DNA from: Elusimicrobiota bacterium
GTDB lineage: Bacteria > Elusimicrobiota > Elusimicrobia > UBA1565
NCBI GenBank assembly: GCA_003450735.1
Contig: DMEZ01000015.1
Location: 85,180-149,179 of the forward strand
Length of the DNA: 64,000 nt
Direction of reading: 5' to 3'
The notes beneath the pieces are model-generated. The model was not told the DNA's origin and ran no database searches. It saw only the letters and a program-made list of their open reading frames with translations. Shown piece by piece: positions 17,783 through 27,074 of this stretch; the first letter of the stretch is position 1; each line of letters begins with the position of its first letter. The translations under genes and the position numbers were made by a program.

Positions 17783-19456
17783 ATGCTCTGGGCCAAGCTG
17801 AAGCTGTTCATGCAGCGCTATTGGTTGTGGGTGGCCGTCGTCGGCGGGCTGTTCGTCGCCATCGTGCTGCCCATGTGGTACCTCGCCGGGATGGAGGAGA
17901 GCATCCGGCGCTACATCATCGGCATCAATGTCGCCTCCCTGCCCTGGGGCATCCTCCAGACCCTCGTCTTCGTCGGGTTCCTCTACCTGCTGCAGTACGG
18001 CGGCGGCTTCGCCCAGTTCAAGAAGGCCCGCATCGACGCCGGCGAGGTGAAGGTCCGCTTCAGCGACGTCATCGGCCTGACCGAGGCCAAGCGGGAGGCC
18101 ATCGAGGTCGTCCAGCTGCTCAAGGACCGCTCGGCCGTGAAGCGGCTGGGGGGGAACATCCTGCGCGGCATCCTGCTCCTCGGCCCTCCGGGCTGCGGCA
18201 AGACCCTGATCGCGAAGGCCATCGCCACGGAGGCCGGCATCCCGTTCCTGTCGGTCGCGGGCTCCGAGTTCGTCGAGGTCTTCGTGGGGGTCGGCGCGGC
18301 CCGCGTGCGCAAGCTCTTCAAGCAGGCCCGCCAGTACGCCCAGGCTCATGGCGGATGCATCATCTTCATCGACGAGCTCGAGGTCCTCGGCCGCTCCCGC
18401 GTCTTCCACGACGCCTTCGGCGGCTCCTCCGAGGGGAACTCCACCCTGAACCAGCTCCTCGTCGAGATGGACGGCCTGCACGAGACGGACGCCCACGTCC
18501 TCGTCATCGGGGCGATGAACGCGGCCGAGGACGTGCTCGACCCCGCCCTCCTGCGCCCGGGCCGCTTCGACCGCAAGATCCAGGTCAGCCGCCCGAACCT
18601 GCAGGAGCGCGAGCAGATCTTCGCCTTCTACGCCCGCAAGATCAAGCTCGAGCCCGACGTCGACCTGGCGCGCCTGGCCCGCAAGGCCATCCACAAGAGC
18701 CCGGCCGAGATCGAGAACATCCTGAAGGAAGGCGCGCTCATCGCCGCCCGGAGCAAGAAGGAGCTCGTAGGCTACAAGGAGATCACCTCCGCCATCGAGC
18801 GCATCGAGCTCGGCGTCGAGCATCGGCTCAACCTGACCCCGCACGAGCGTGAGATGACGGCCTACCACGAAGCCGGCCACCTCGTGGTCCTCTACCTCAC
18901 CCATCCGACCGACGACGTCTTCAAGGCCTCCATCATCCAGCGCGGCGGAGCCCTCGGGGTGGTGCACCACACCCCCCGGGAGGAGCTCTACACCTCCGAC
19001 CGCAACACCTGGCTGGCCAACATCGAGGTGTCGCTGGGCGGCTACGTGGCCGAGCGCCAGAAATACGGCGTCACGACCGACGGGGTGAGCTCCGACTTCA
19101 AGAACGCCATGAGCCTGGCCCACACCATGGTCTGGCGCGTCGGGATGGGACAGAGCGGCTTCGTGGGCGACTTCACGGTCCTGCCCAAGGAGCACCTCTC
19201 GGAGGCCCTCAAGCAGCAGCTCAACAACGAGACCCAGCAGGTGCTCCGGCAGTCCCTCGACAAGGTCGACGAGCTTCTCAAGAAGAAATGGAACATCGTG
19301 GAGCGCTTCGCGGGAGAGCTCATCCGGCGCGACGAGCTCGACTACGACGAGATCGTCCAGATCTTCCTGGAATACAACGAGCAGCCCCGGCGGCCGGTGC
19401 ACCCCACGGCTCAGACCGCCCCTCCTCCTCCCCCTCCTCCGGCTCCAGGCGCCTGA
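17783..19456 (+). CDS. FtsH-like membrane AAA+ zinc metalloprotease
   Basis: The protein has 557 residues. Two N-terminal TM helices (about 14-38 and 52-72) flank a short periplasmic loop. The AAA+ module has Walker A GPPGCGKT (134-141), Walker B IIFIDE (D197, E198) and the second region of homology ALLRPGRFDR. The M41-type protease domain has the zinc motif HEAGH (362-366). FtsH proteins extract and degrade membrane substrates using ATP. This one is somewhat shorter than classical FtsH and ends in a Pro-rich tail, so it may be a specialised paralogue serving the adjoining pseudopilins and membrane-protein cluster. TAAGCT lies 6 nt before the ATG. Confidence 0.88.
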   Translation: MLWAKLKLFMQRYWLWVAVVGGLFVAIVLPMWYLAGMEESIRRYIIGINVASLPWGILQTLVFVGFLYLLQYGGGFAQFKKARIDAGEVKVRFSDVIGLTEAKREAIEVVQLLKDRSAVKRLGGNILRGILLLGPPGCGKTLIAKAIATEAGIPFLSVAGSEFVEVFVGVGAARVRKLFKQARQYAQAHGGCIIFIDELEVLGRSRVFHDAFGGSSEGNSTLNQLLVEMDGLHETDAHVLVIGAMNAAEDVLDPALLRPGRFDRKIQVSRPNLQEREQIFAFYARKIKLEPDVDLARLARKAIHKSPAEIENILKEGALIAARSKKELVGYKEITSAIERIELGVEHRLNLTPHEREMTAYHEAGHLVVLYLTHPTDDVFKASIIQRGGALGVVHHTPREELYTSDRNTWLANIEVSLGGYVAERQKYGVTTDGVSSDFKNAMSLAHTMVWRVGMGQSGFVGDFTVLPKEHLSEALKQQLNNETQQVLRQSLDKVDELLKKKWNIVERFAGELIRRDELDYDEIVQIFLEYNEQPRRPVHPTAQTAPPPPPPPAPGA

Positions 19457-19475
19457 GTCCGGGCCCCGGCTTCCA

Positions 19476-19494
19476 TAGGCCCTGCGTTGTCCTA
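19476..19494. promoter_or_regulatory. Inverted TAGG half-sites upstream of the membrane-protein cluster
   Basis: TAGGCCC (19476-19482) and GTCCTA (19489-19494) face each other just upstream of the promoter at 19502. The half-site matches those upstream of the GH13, 32922, 36450 and 49858 genes and may be an operator. Confidence 0.4.
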
Positions 19495-19501
19495 TGGTCC
19501 C

Positions 19502-19530
19502 TTGACAAAGATTTACCCTCTCTTTACACT
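19502..19530 (+). promoter_or_regulatory. Strong sigma70-type promoter, near-identical to one at 28696
   Basis: TTGACA (19502-19507), a 17-bp spacer and TACACT (19525-19530). The whole element, including the spacer and the preceding CCC, matches the element at 28693-28724 at all but one base. It leads the ten-gene membrane-protein cluster. Confidence 0.8.
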
Positions 19531-19570
19531 CGTATTAAGGAGTAGCCGCGCAATTCAGGGGGGGCGTCCC

Positions 19571-20626
<1,056 letters not shown>

Positions 20627-20647
20627 GGCCCGGGGGGAACGTTTCTT

Positions 20648-22258
20648 ATGGAATCCAAAGATCCTGAAGCCAAGATCGAGATCCGGCCGCAGACCATGAG
20701 GCAGGAAGAGGAGGAGCGCAAAGGCGGCGGCTTCCTGGCGGCGCTCCTCTCCAAGCTCGGCTTGGGGGGCTCGGCGGGCGGCTCCGCAGGATTGCTCGGC
20801 ACCGGGTTCGGCGGCGGCATCATCGCGACGAAGGCGGGGATCGTCGCTCTCGTCATGGTCGGCGCCACGGTGGCCGCCGGCATCAGCATCCTGGGCCCCG
20901 CGGGGGGGCTCCGGAAGACGGCCGCCCGGGACGGGAGCGTCTTCACCGCGGCCATGGCCGATAAGGGCGGCGACGCGGCCGCGGCTCTGAGCGCGGACGG
21001 GAAGAGCGCCGCCGACGCCTCTCAGGGCGGCGCCTCGGGGTCGTTGGATTATCTCGCGAACGCCAACCCCGCTCCCAAGGCGGAGGGCGAGTCGGTGAAC
21101 GCCGCCAACGACGCCGCGGCCGGCTCGGCCGTCGACGCGAACGCCGCGTCGGACGCCCCCGCTTCGACGACGGAGGGCGAGGCCGTCGGCTCCGCCCGCT
21201 CGGCGAGCGCCCCCCTGCAGCGGCCGCAGATGGTCCGCAGCCAGGGTCTTGGAGCGGCTTCTTCCGGCGCCGGCTCCTCCGCGGTCGCCCGCATGGCTCC
21301 GCAGGAGGGGGTGGGCGGGAGCATGGCCTCGTTCCGGTCGCCGGCCGGTGCTTCCAAGGGAGGCGCCTCCGCGATGCGGAACGTCCAGGCCCGTTCGGCC
21401 ATCGGGCGCTCCGGGGGGGTCGGCCAGGGCGGCCGCGCCGCGCGCCAGTTGGCCCAGACCTCGAAGGTCGTCAAGGGCAACCTGAGCTCGGCCCAGCCCT
21501 CGAGCCAGGGCTCGGGGCTCACGTATGATGGCGCCGCGACCAACTCGGGCGCCGCGGGCGCCGCCGCCGCGGGCGCGGGCGTGGGCGGCCAGGGCCTGAG
21601 CCCGGGCAGCGGCCTGGGCAATCCGGCCGCGACGACGGCGAAGGACATCCGCGAAGTCACTCCGCCGGCCCCCGCGGTCGGGGAGACGGAGAACCAGACG
21701 CCCTACCAGAACCTGGTCTACGCCGCCATCGGCTGCATGGTGGCCTCGCTCGCCCTGATGTACTTCGCCGGCAAGGTCGGGGACGCCGCGAAGGTCGATC
21801 CGGACCCCATCTCGAAGGCGGCGCTGGCCGCGAAGGCCAAGATGCTCTCCATCTTCGCGACCATCGCGGCGGGGGCCTGCACGCTCATCGGCATCGTGCT
21901 CACGCAGGAGCCCTACAACCAGATGATGCAGGGCATCATGTTCACCGTGATGGGGGGGATCCTCACGGTCAAGGCCGCGATGTCGGTGTTCGACAGTACG
22001 GCCTCCGACCAGGCGAACGCCCAGATGCACGCCGACGCCAACTCCATCGCGGCCGACAAGGGGCTCACCGTGCAGAACGTCAGCTCCAGCGGACAAGTGA
22101 CCGCCACGAACGGCTCCACGTTCCAGTTGAGCTACAACCCGGCCTCGACAACGGGGGCGGGCGGGGCGACGAACCTGCCTGTCTCGGAGAACCTGGCCCG
22201 AGGGGACGTGATCAATTCCATCAAGCCGCCGCCGGTGAAGCCGCTGCCGACCCCGTAG
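20648..22258 (+). CDS. TPYQ-family membrane protein (cluster gene 2)
   Basis: The protein has 536 residues. The acidic/basic N-terminus carries the family motif ERKGGGF (about 24-30), followed by a Gly-rich stretch and a TM (about 60-85). The middle is Ala/Ser/Gly-rich low-complexity sequence with an Arg/Gln-containing segment. The C-terminal block starts with QTPYQNLVY (about 350) and has two or three TM helices ending in QGIMFTVMGGILTVKAAMS, closely matched in cluster genes 3 and 4. A short soluble tail follows. It starts after a G-rich ribosome site. Function unknown; the topology suggests a multimeric inner-membrane component with an extracytoplasmic disordered domain. Confidence 0.75.
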   Translation: MESKDPEAKIEIRPQTMRQEEEERKGGGFLAALLSKLGLGGSAGGSAGLLGTGFGGGIIATKAGIVALVMVGATVAAGISILGPAGGLRKTAARDGSVFTAAMADKGGDAAAALSADGKSAADASQGGASGSLDYLANANPAPKAEGESVNAANDAAAGSAVDANAASDAPASTTEGEAVGSARSASAPLQRPQMVRSQGLGAASSGAGSSAVARMAPQEGVGGSMASFRSPAGASKGGASAMRNVQARSAIGRSGGVGQGGRAARQLAQTSKVVKGNLSSAQPSSQGSGLTYDGAATNSGAAGAAAAGAGVGGQGLSPGSGLGNPAATTAKDIREVTPPAPAVGETENQTPYQNLVYAAIGCMVASLALMYFAGKVGDAAKVDPDPISKAALAAKAKMLSIFATIAAGACTLIGIVLTQEPYNQMMQGIMFTVMGGILTVKAAMSVFDSTASDQANAQMHADANSIAADKGLTVQNVSSSGQVTATNGSTFQLSYNPASTTGAGGATNLPVSENLARGDVINSIKPPPVKPLPTP

Positions 22259-22271
22259 CGCGGAGGATGTC

Positions 22272-23744
22272 ATGAGCTCGAACAAGGAAGAGGAGAAGAA
22301 GCGGGGCGGAGCGATACCGTCCTGGATGAGCGGGAGCGCCCGAGTCGGCACCGGCACGGGCTCCGGCGCCGGCGTCGGCGGCCGGGCCGGCCTGAGCATG
22401 ATCGCGAAGGTGAACGCCTTCTTCTCGAGCAAGCTGGCTTCCACCGCCATCATCGGCATGGGCCTCGCCGTCTCCGGCTACGGTCTTGTGGACATGCAGA
22501 AGCGCGGAGGCTTCGGAGTGGAGCCTCCCGCGAAGACCCCGGGAAGCCTCTTCAAGCCGAACTACAGCGCCGCATCGACCAGCGGCCTGCCGGGAGGCCG
22601 CGCCAGCGGGCCGACCGCGCTCGAGCTGGCCTACCAGGCCAACAAGGGCACCCTCGGGGAGGGGGCTGAGGCCGCGGGCAAGGCCGAGGAGAAGACCCAG
22701 GACGCCGCGGCTTCCGCGGACAAGGCGTCCGGGGAGCCCGGGGCTCCGCCCAGCGTCGACCCGGCGGCGATGGCCGAGCAGATGGCCGCGGCGGCCGGAG
22801 GCGGAGGGCAGGGCGCGCCCAAGATGAACTCGAACTACGGCAAGCTGAGCTCGGGGATGGGCGGCATGGCCGGCGGCGGCGGGATGGCCAGCGGCATCGG
22901 CGGGAACTTCCAGCAGCCGAAGCTCACGAATTCGGCGCTCGGACAGGCGAGCGCCATGAGGGGCGGGCCGAAGGCCCGGGTCTCGCGCAGCAAGGCTCCG
23001 GTCGCGGCCCGCGGGCCGAACCGCCTCTCGAAGCTCAACAGCGCGACGGGCAAGCGCCTCGACGGCATGGAGAAGGCCCTAGCCGCCTCGCGCAAGGGCA
23101 ACGCCGAGATGGGGGCGGCCACGCAGACCCAGCAGTGGAGCAACTCCCAGCCCGCCGGACAGGGCATCCAGGGGGCCGGGGTCTCCAGCGCCGGCGGCGG
23201 GCAGTTCTCCGACGACGGCGTCGGCTCCAGCGAAGGGCCCATCGAGACGGAGACCACCACGCCTCCGACGACCGATACGGAGGCTCCGCCGGTGGACGGC
23301 GGCAAGAACGTCACGCCCTACCAAAGCCAGGTGGACATGGCGGTCGGCCTGCTGGCCGTCGCGTGCATCCTGAACATCATCGCGGCGCTCTTGGGTTGGT
23401 GGGCGAGCTCCCTGGACGCCTTCGCGGGCCTGGGAGAGACGCTCCGCGCCATCGCGGAGATCCTGTGCTACATGGCCGCCATCTGCGGAGCCATCGCGTG
23501 CCTGCTCGGCGTATCCATCATGTCCCAAGGACAGATGGGGCAGGGCATGATCTTCACCCTGGCCGGAGGACTCACGGCGGCCATGTCCTACGTGTCGGCG
23601 ACGGGCTTCAACAAGGTCACGACGGCGACTCAGCACGCGACGACGGTGCCGGTCACCTCCGCCATCAGCGGCGCGCTCAGCGGGATGGGCGCGCTCGGCG
23701 GCGGCGCGGCTGGAGACGGCGGGGACAGCGGGGAAAAGAAGTAG
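22272..23744 (+). CDS. TPYQ-family membrane protein (cluster gene 3)
   Basis: The protein has 490 residues with the N-terminal motif KKRGGAIPSW, a Gly-rich stretch, and an early TM (about 55-75). A long low-complexity region with basic spots (RVSRSKAPVAARGPNRLSKL) leads to NVTPYQSQVDMA (about 344), then TM helices and the motif GQGMIFTLAGG. GGAGG lies 5 nt before ATG 22272. The intergenic sequence GCGGAGGATGTCATGA is nearly repeated before cluster gene 5 (GCGGAGGGTGTCATGG), a trace of tandem duplication. Function unknown. Confidence 0.75.
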   Translation: MSSNKEEEKKRGGAIPSWMSGSARVGTGTGSGAGVGGRAGLSMIAKVNAFFSSKLASTAIIGMGLAVSGYGLVDMQKRGGFGVEPPAKTPGSLFKPNYSAASTSGLPGGRASGPTALELAYQANKGTLGEGAEAAGKAEEKTQDAAASADKASGEPGAPPSVDPAAMAEQMAAAAGGGGQGAPKMNSNYGKLSSGMGGMAGGGGMASGIGGNFQQPKLTNSALGQASAMRGGPKARVSRSKAPVAARGPNRLSKLNSATGKRLDGMEKALAASRKGNAEMGAATQTQQWSNSQPAGQGIQGAGVSSAGGGQFSDDGVGSSEGPIETETTTPPTTDTEAPPVDGGKNVTPYQSQVDMAVGLLAVACILNIIAALLGWWASSLDAFAGLGETLRAIAEILCYMAAICGAIACLLGVSIMSQGQMGQGMIFTLAGGLTAAMSYVSATGFNKVTTATQHATTVPVTSAISGALSGMGALGGGAAGDGGDSGEKK

Positions 23745-23762
23745 GAGCAAAGAGGCAGAGCC

Positions 23763-25316
23763 ATGCCGGACAAGGCGCACAGACAGAGGCCGGGCAGGCT
23801 CCCGGCCGGAGGCAGAAAAGAGCCTCCGGCCGGGGGGCCGGCCCCGTTGCCGCCGGACATCCCCGTCCTGAGGAAGAAGGACCGGGAGAAACGGGGTGGC
23901 CTGCTCCCGTTCACCAGCGGCGGAGGGGGAGGCGGCGGCTCATTCCTTTATAGGGTCTTCGGGCTGGGCCAGGCCGGCGGCTCGGCATCGGTCGTCGGCG
24001 GGGCGGCCGGGCGCGGCGCCATCCCCGCTTTCATCGATTTCATCACCTCCCAGGGGGGCCTGAGTTTGGCGTTGACGGCGGCCAGCGCGACTGCCGTGTT
24101 CGTCGTCTACAGCGTCGGCATGGCGGCCGTCCGCGCGGGCGGCCCGCTGGGACCCCAGGGAGGGGTCTTCCCCGCGTCGGGAGCCATGGCCAGCGCCGCG
24201 CAAGCCCAGGCGGCGCCGGGAGGGGCAAGCTCACTTGGAGTCGTCGCCTCCGTCAACCGGGGCCTGTACGGCGAGGAGGCTCAGGACGCGGCGGCGGCGG
24301 AGCCGGAGCCGGAGCCGGAGCAGAAAGCCTCCTCCGAGCCTGGCCAAGCCCCTCAAGCCGAGCCCGCCGCGCAGGGGTCTCAGGATCCCGGCGCGCCGGC
24401 CGCGGCCGAGCAGGCCGCCCAGACTCCCGAGCCCAAGCTGGTCGCCTCCCCCGGGTTCCGGGGCGGGGGCGGTCTGGTCTCCGGGCGCGCCCTCGGCGAG
24501 GGGAACGGCTTGGCGGGAGGCAACGGCCTCTCGGGCGGGATGGTCCGCACGTTCAGCCAGCCCACGCTCGGCGGGGGGGTGAAAGCCCTCCAGCCGATGC
24601 GCGCCGGCCGCAAGCCCGCGGCGGTGCGCAGCCTGCGCACCAAGCCCATCCAGCGGAGCAACTCCGCCCTCAAGCAGCTGCGCTTCGCCAACCGCGAGTC
24701 TGTCCGCGCCCGGCGGTTGAGCACGGCCGAGGGAAGGTCCTACGCGGCCGCGAACGCTTTCGAGCCCGCCGCGGGCGGCGCCGGCGCTCCGGCGGGCGGC
24801 GCGGGGATGTCCCAGAGCGCCTCGCCCTCCGCCTCCCAGGGCTCCGACGGAGGGCCGCTCACGGAGGGCAGCTCGGTGCCGGGCGAGGAGAAGGCCCCCG
24901 GGACCGGCAAGTCGGGCGACGTGAGCCCCTGGACCCGGCAGGTCATGCTCGCGATGTCGCTCCTGATGGCGGCGTCGACCATCGTGACCATCATCGGCAT
25001 CCTCGCGATCTTCAAGATGATGCCGATGGTCGGCTCGATCGCCGCCATGATCCAGGCCATCCTGCTGGTCATCGCGACCGGGATGGCCTCGACCGCCTCC
25101 GCGCTGGGCGTGGAGATCATGAGGAAATACGGGCAGATGGAGCAGGGAGCTATTTTGACGGCGGGCGGCGCGATCACGGCGGCGGCGGCGATCCATGCGA
25201 TGATGTCGCCGAGCGGCCCGTCCTGGCCGCAGGTGCTCGGCGGCATCGCCGGCATCGGGTCGGCGGTCGCCGCATTGCTTTCCAGCGCGAAGATGCCGGG
25301 GGGACCGTTCAAGTAG
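23763..25316 (+). CDS. TPYQ-family membrane protein (cluster gene 4)
   Basis: The protein has 517 residues. EKRGGLLPF lies at about 39-47, later than in its relatives, after a Pro-rich N-terminus. The early TM spans about 100-120. The middle contains a pentad of Glu-Pro repeats (EPEPEPEQ) and the conserved element SALKQLRFANRES (about 300), then STAEGRSYAAANAFE, shared with genes 5 and 7. SPWTRQVMLAM stands where relatives have TPYQ, and the C-terminal TM block carries EQGAILTAGGAIT. It follows gene 3 by 18 bp with a GAGG ribosome site. Function unknown. Confidence 0.75.
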   Translation: MPDKAHRQRPGRLPAGGRKEPPAGGPAPLPPDIPVLRKKDREKRGGLLPFTSGGGGGGGSFLYRVFGLGQAGGSASVVGGAAGRGAIPAFIDFITSQGGLSLALTAASATAVFVVYSVGMAAVRAGGPLGPQGGVFPASGAMASAAQAQAAPGGASSLGVVASVNRGLYGEEAQDAAAAEPEPEPEQKASSEPGQAPQAEPAAQGSQDPGAPAAAEQAAQTPEPKLVASPGFRGGGGLVSGRALGEGNGLAGGNGLSGGMVRTFSQPTLGGGVKALQPMRAGRKPAAVRSLRTKPIQRSNSALKQLRFANRESVRARRLSTAEGRSYAAANAFEPAAGGAGAPAGGAGMSQSASPSASQGSDGGPLTEGSSVPGEEKAPGTGKSGDVSPWTRQVMLAMSLLMAASTIVTIIGILAIFKMMPMVGSIAAMIQAILLVIATGMASTASALGVEIMRKYGQMEQGAILTAGGAITAAAAIHAMMSPSGPSWPQVLGGIAGIGSAVAALLSSAKMPGGPFK

Positions 25317-25329
25317 GGCGGAGGGTGTC

Positions 25330-26763
25330 ATGGCTGAACTCGGAAGCAGCGATGGGAACGGGAAGATCGAGATCCCGATCCTGAAGGAGAACAAGGAGCG
25401 CAAGGGCGGAGGCTTCCTCCTCTCCGGCGCTCCAGGCGCCGGCGGAGCCGGCGTCGGCGGCGTGGGCGGAGCCAAGGCGGCGGGCGGCCTGCTGGCTCTG
25501 CTGGGCAGCAAAGCGGGGATCGCGGCCGTCGTCTTGGCCCTGGGCGGGGCCGGCCTCGTCGGCTACAGCGCCCTCAAGGGACAGGCGGGGCCGCAGGGAG
25601 CCGTCGCACCCAACCTCTCTCCTATCGAGTCCTCCATCCAGGTACGCAAGCGCTCGGCGGACGGGAGCCGATCGCTCAAGTTCGCCTCCGAGTCGGCGGA
25701 CGGCTCGATCCAATGGGATCCTTCGAACCCCTCCGGAGGAGCCTCACAGGCTTCGGCCAAGGACGCGGCTGCGGCCGATCCTGAGAAGGCGGGCACGCCT
25801 GAGCAGGACGCGCTCCAGGACGGGCAGGGCCAGGTCGCCGATGCGAAGCCGCGCCTCAACAGCGGCGACTTCGGCCAGCTGAGCCAGTCCCTCAGCGGGA
25901 GCGGCTCGGGCGCGGCCGGCGGCCAGAGCATCTTCGGCAACAACGGCGCCTTCAAGCCCAAGCAGATGCAGGGCAACATGGGCAACAACAGCCTGATGGC
26001 CCGCGGCGGCCTCAGCGGCGCCCGCGGCAGCAAGCTGGCGGCCTTCGGCGGCAAGCAGAATACGAGAGCCGCCCAGAGGATGACCTCGAAGGGCATCGGC
26101 GCCAAGCGGGCCATGGGCCAGCTGAAGTTCGCCAGCCGGCAGTCCGCCCAGGCCACCGCGGCCGGATCGACCGAGGGCGGGGCGAGCTATGCGGCGTCGG
26201 CATTCGAGCAGGGCAAGGTCACCGGCGGCCAGCTGGATGGCGCCGGCGGAGCGGGGCTCGGGGACATGGCTCCGGCCATGGGCGGCGGGCCCGATGGGGT
26301 GGGCGCCGGCAACAATCCGACGAGCACCTGCCCGGAGGGCTGGGCCATGATGGAGGGCGGCGGCTGCCAGCCTCCGGACACCGCGGGCACCAACGTGACG
26401 CCTTATCAGGGGCAGGTGGATTCGGCTCAGCAGATGACGACGACCGCGCTCATCCTGGCGGTCATCGGCATCGCTCTCATCGCGATCGGATACGCCGTGG
26501 GCGGCTTCTGGGGCGCGATCATCGCCATCATCGGCGCGATCATCCTCGCGGTGGCCATCGTGATGGCGGTCATGGCGATGACGATGGGGAGCTCCGTCGG
26601 CGACCAGTACGGCCAGAAGGAGCAGGCGAACGTCATCGACAAGAACGCCGAGAGCGCCATGGACGGCAAGAAGTCCGATTACCAGGGCCAGGTCGGCGAG
26701 TCCAAGGACGTCCAGCAGAGCACCCAGGAGGAGAAGAACGCGACCTACGAGGAGCCCCGGTGA
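25330..26763 (+). CDS. TPYQ-family membrane protein (cluster gene 5)
   Basis: The protein has 477 residues with motif ERKGGGFLLS (about 23-32), a Gly-rich stretch and a TM (about 55-80). It is closely related to gene 7: both have V-x-V-R-K-R followed by GSRSL(K/N)FA just after the TM, the element AMGQLKFASRQS (about 261), the SYAASAFEQ motif, and a CPxxW-x8-C-x-P box before NVTPYQGQVDSA and the C-terminal TM pair. The tail is polar. GGAGGG precedes ATG 25330. It overlaps the small gene 6 (GTGA). Confidence 0.78.
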   Translation: MAELGSSDGNGKIEIPILKENKERKGGGFLLSGAPGAGGAGVGGVGGAKAAGGLLALLGSKAGIAAVVLALGGAGLVGYSALKGQAGPQGAVAPNLSPIESSIQVRKRSADGSRSLKFASESADGSIQWDPSNPSGGASQASAKDAAAADPEKAGTPEQDALQDGQGQVADAKPRLNSGDFGQLSQSLSGSGSGAAGGQSIFGNNGAFKPKQMQGNMGNNSLMARGGLSGARGSKLAAFGGKQNTRAAQRMTSKGIGAKRAMGQLKFASRQSAQATAAGSTEGGASYAASAFEQGKVTGGQLDGAGGAGLGDMAPAMGGGPDGVGAGNNPTSTCPEGWAMMEGGGCQPPDTAGTNVTPYQGQVDSAQQMTTTALILAVIGIALIAIGYAVGGFWGAIIAIIGAIILAVAIVMAVMAMTMGSSVGDQYGQKEQANVIDKNAESAMDGKKSDYQGQVGESKDVQQSTQEEKNATYEEPR

Positions 26764-26999
26764 GACAGCCTCCCAGCCGGACCGCGGTGCTGAAGGTCAC
26801 GGCCTACGGCCTCTGGGGCGGGGCGGTGTGCTCCGCCGTGGTGAGCCTGCTGGTGAGCCTGCGCTTCCAATCCCTCGCCCCCGGCCTGGACCAGAAGCTG
26901 TTCCTGGTCGGGGGGGGGATGGCGCTGCTCTATGCCATCGGAGGCTGCCTGGCGTATCCGGGCCTCGTCTTCAAACCCAAGGAGGGGCAGCCGGGTTGA
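26760..26999 (+). CDS. Small two-TM protein paired with cluster gene 5 (cluster gene 6)
   Basis: The protein has 79 residues with two TM helices (about 12-33 and 46-66), ending GLVFKPKEGQPG. The GTG start overlaps the stop of gene 5. Its layout and ending resemble the 83-residue product at 28448 (GVLIKPGKG), which follows gene 7 in the same way. The pair look like small membrane partners of their upstream family members. Confidence 0.7.
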   Translation: MRQPPSRTAVLKVTAYGLWGGAVCSAVVSLLVSLRFQSLAPGLDQKLFLVGGGMALLYAIGGCLAYPGLVFKPKEGQPG

Positions 27000-27074
27000 A
27001 CGTCCGAGGGGTGTTGTCTTGAAGGTCGCGCCGGCGCGCAGCCGGGGTGGAGTCTTTTGTCGGCGGAGGTGGTG

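Noticed and set aside
19425..19456. CRISPR-like or microsatellite repeat of CCTCCTCC at the end of the FtsH-like gene
   Set aside because: It encodes a Pro-rich tail in frame and lacks spacers; no CRISPR array was seen anywhere in the window.
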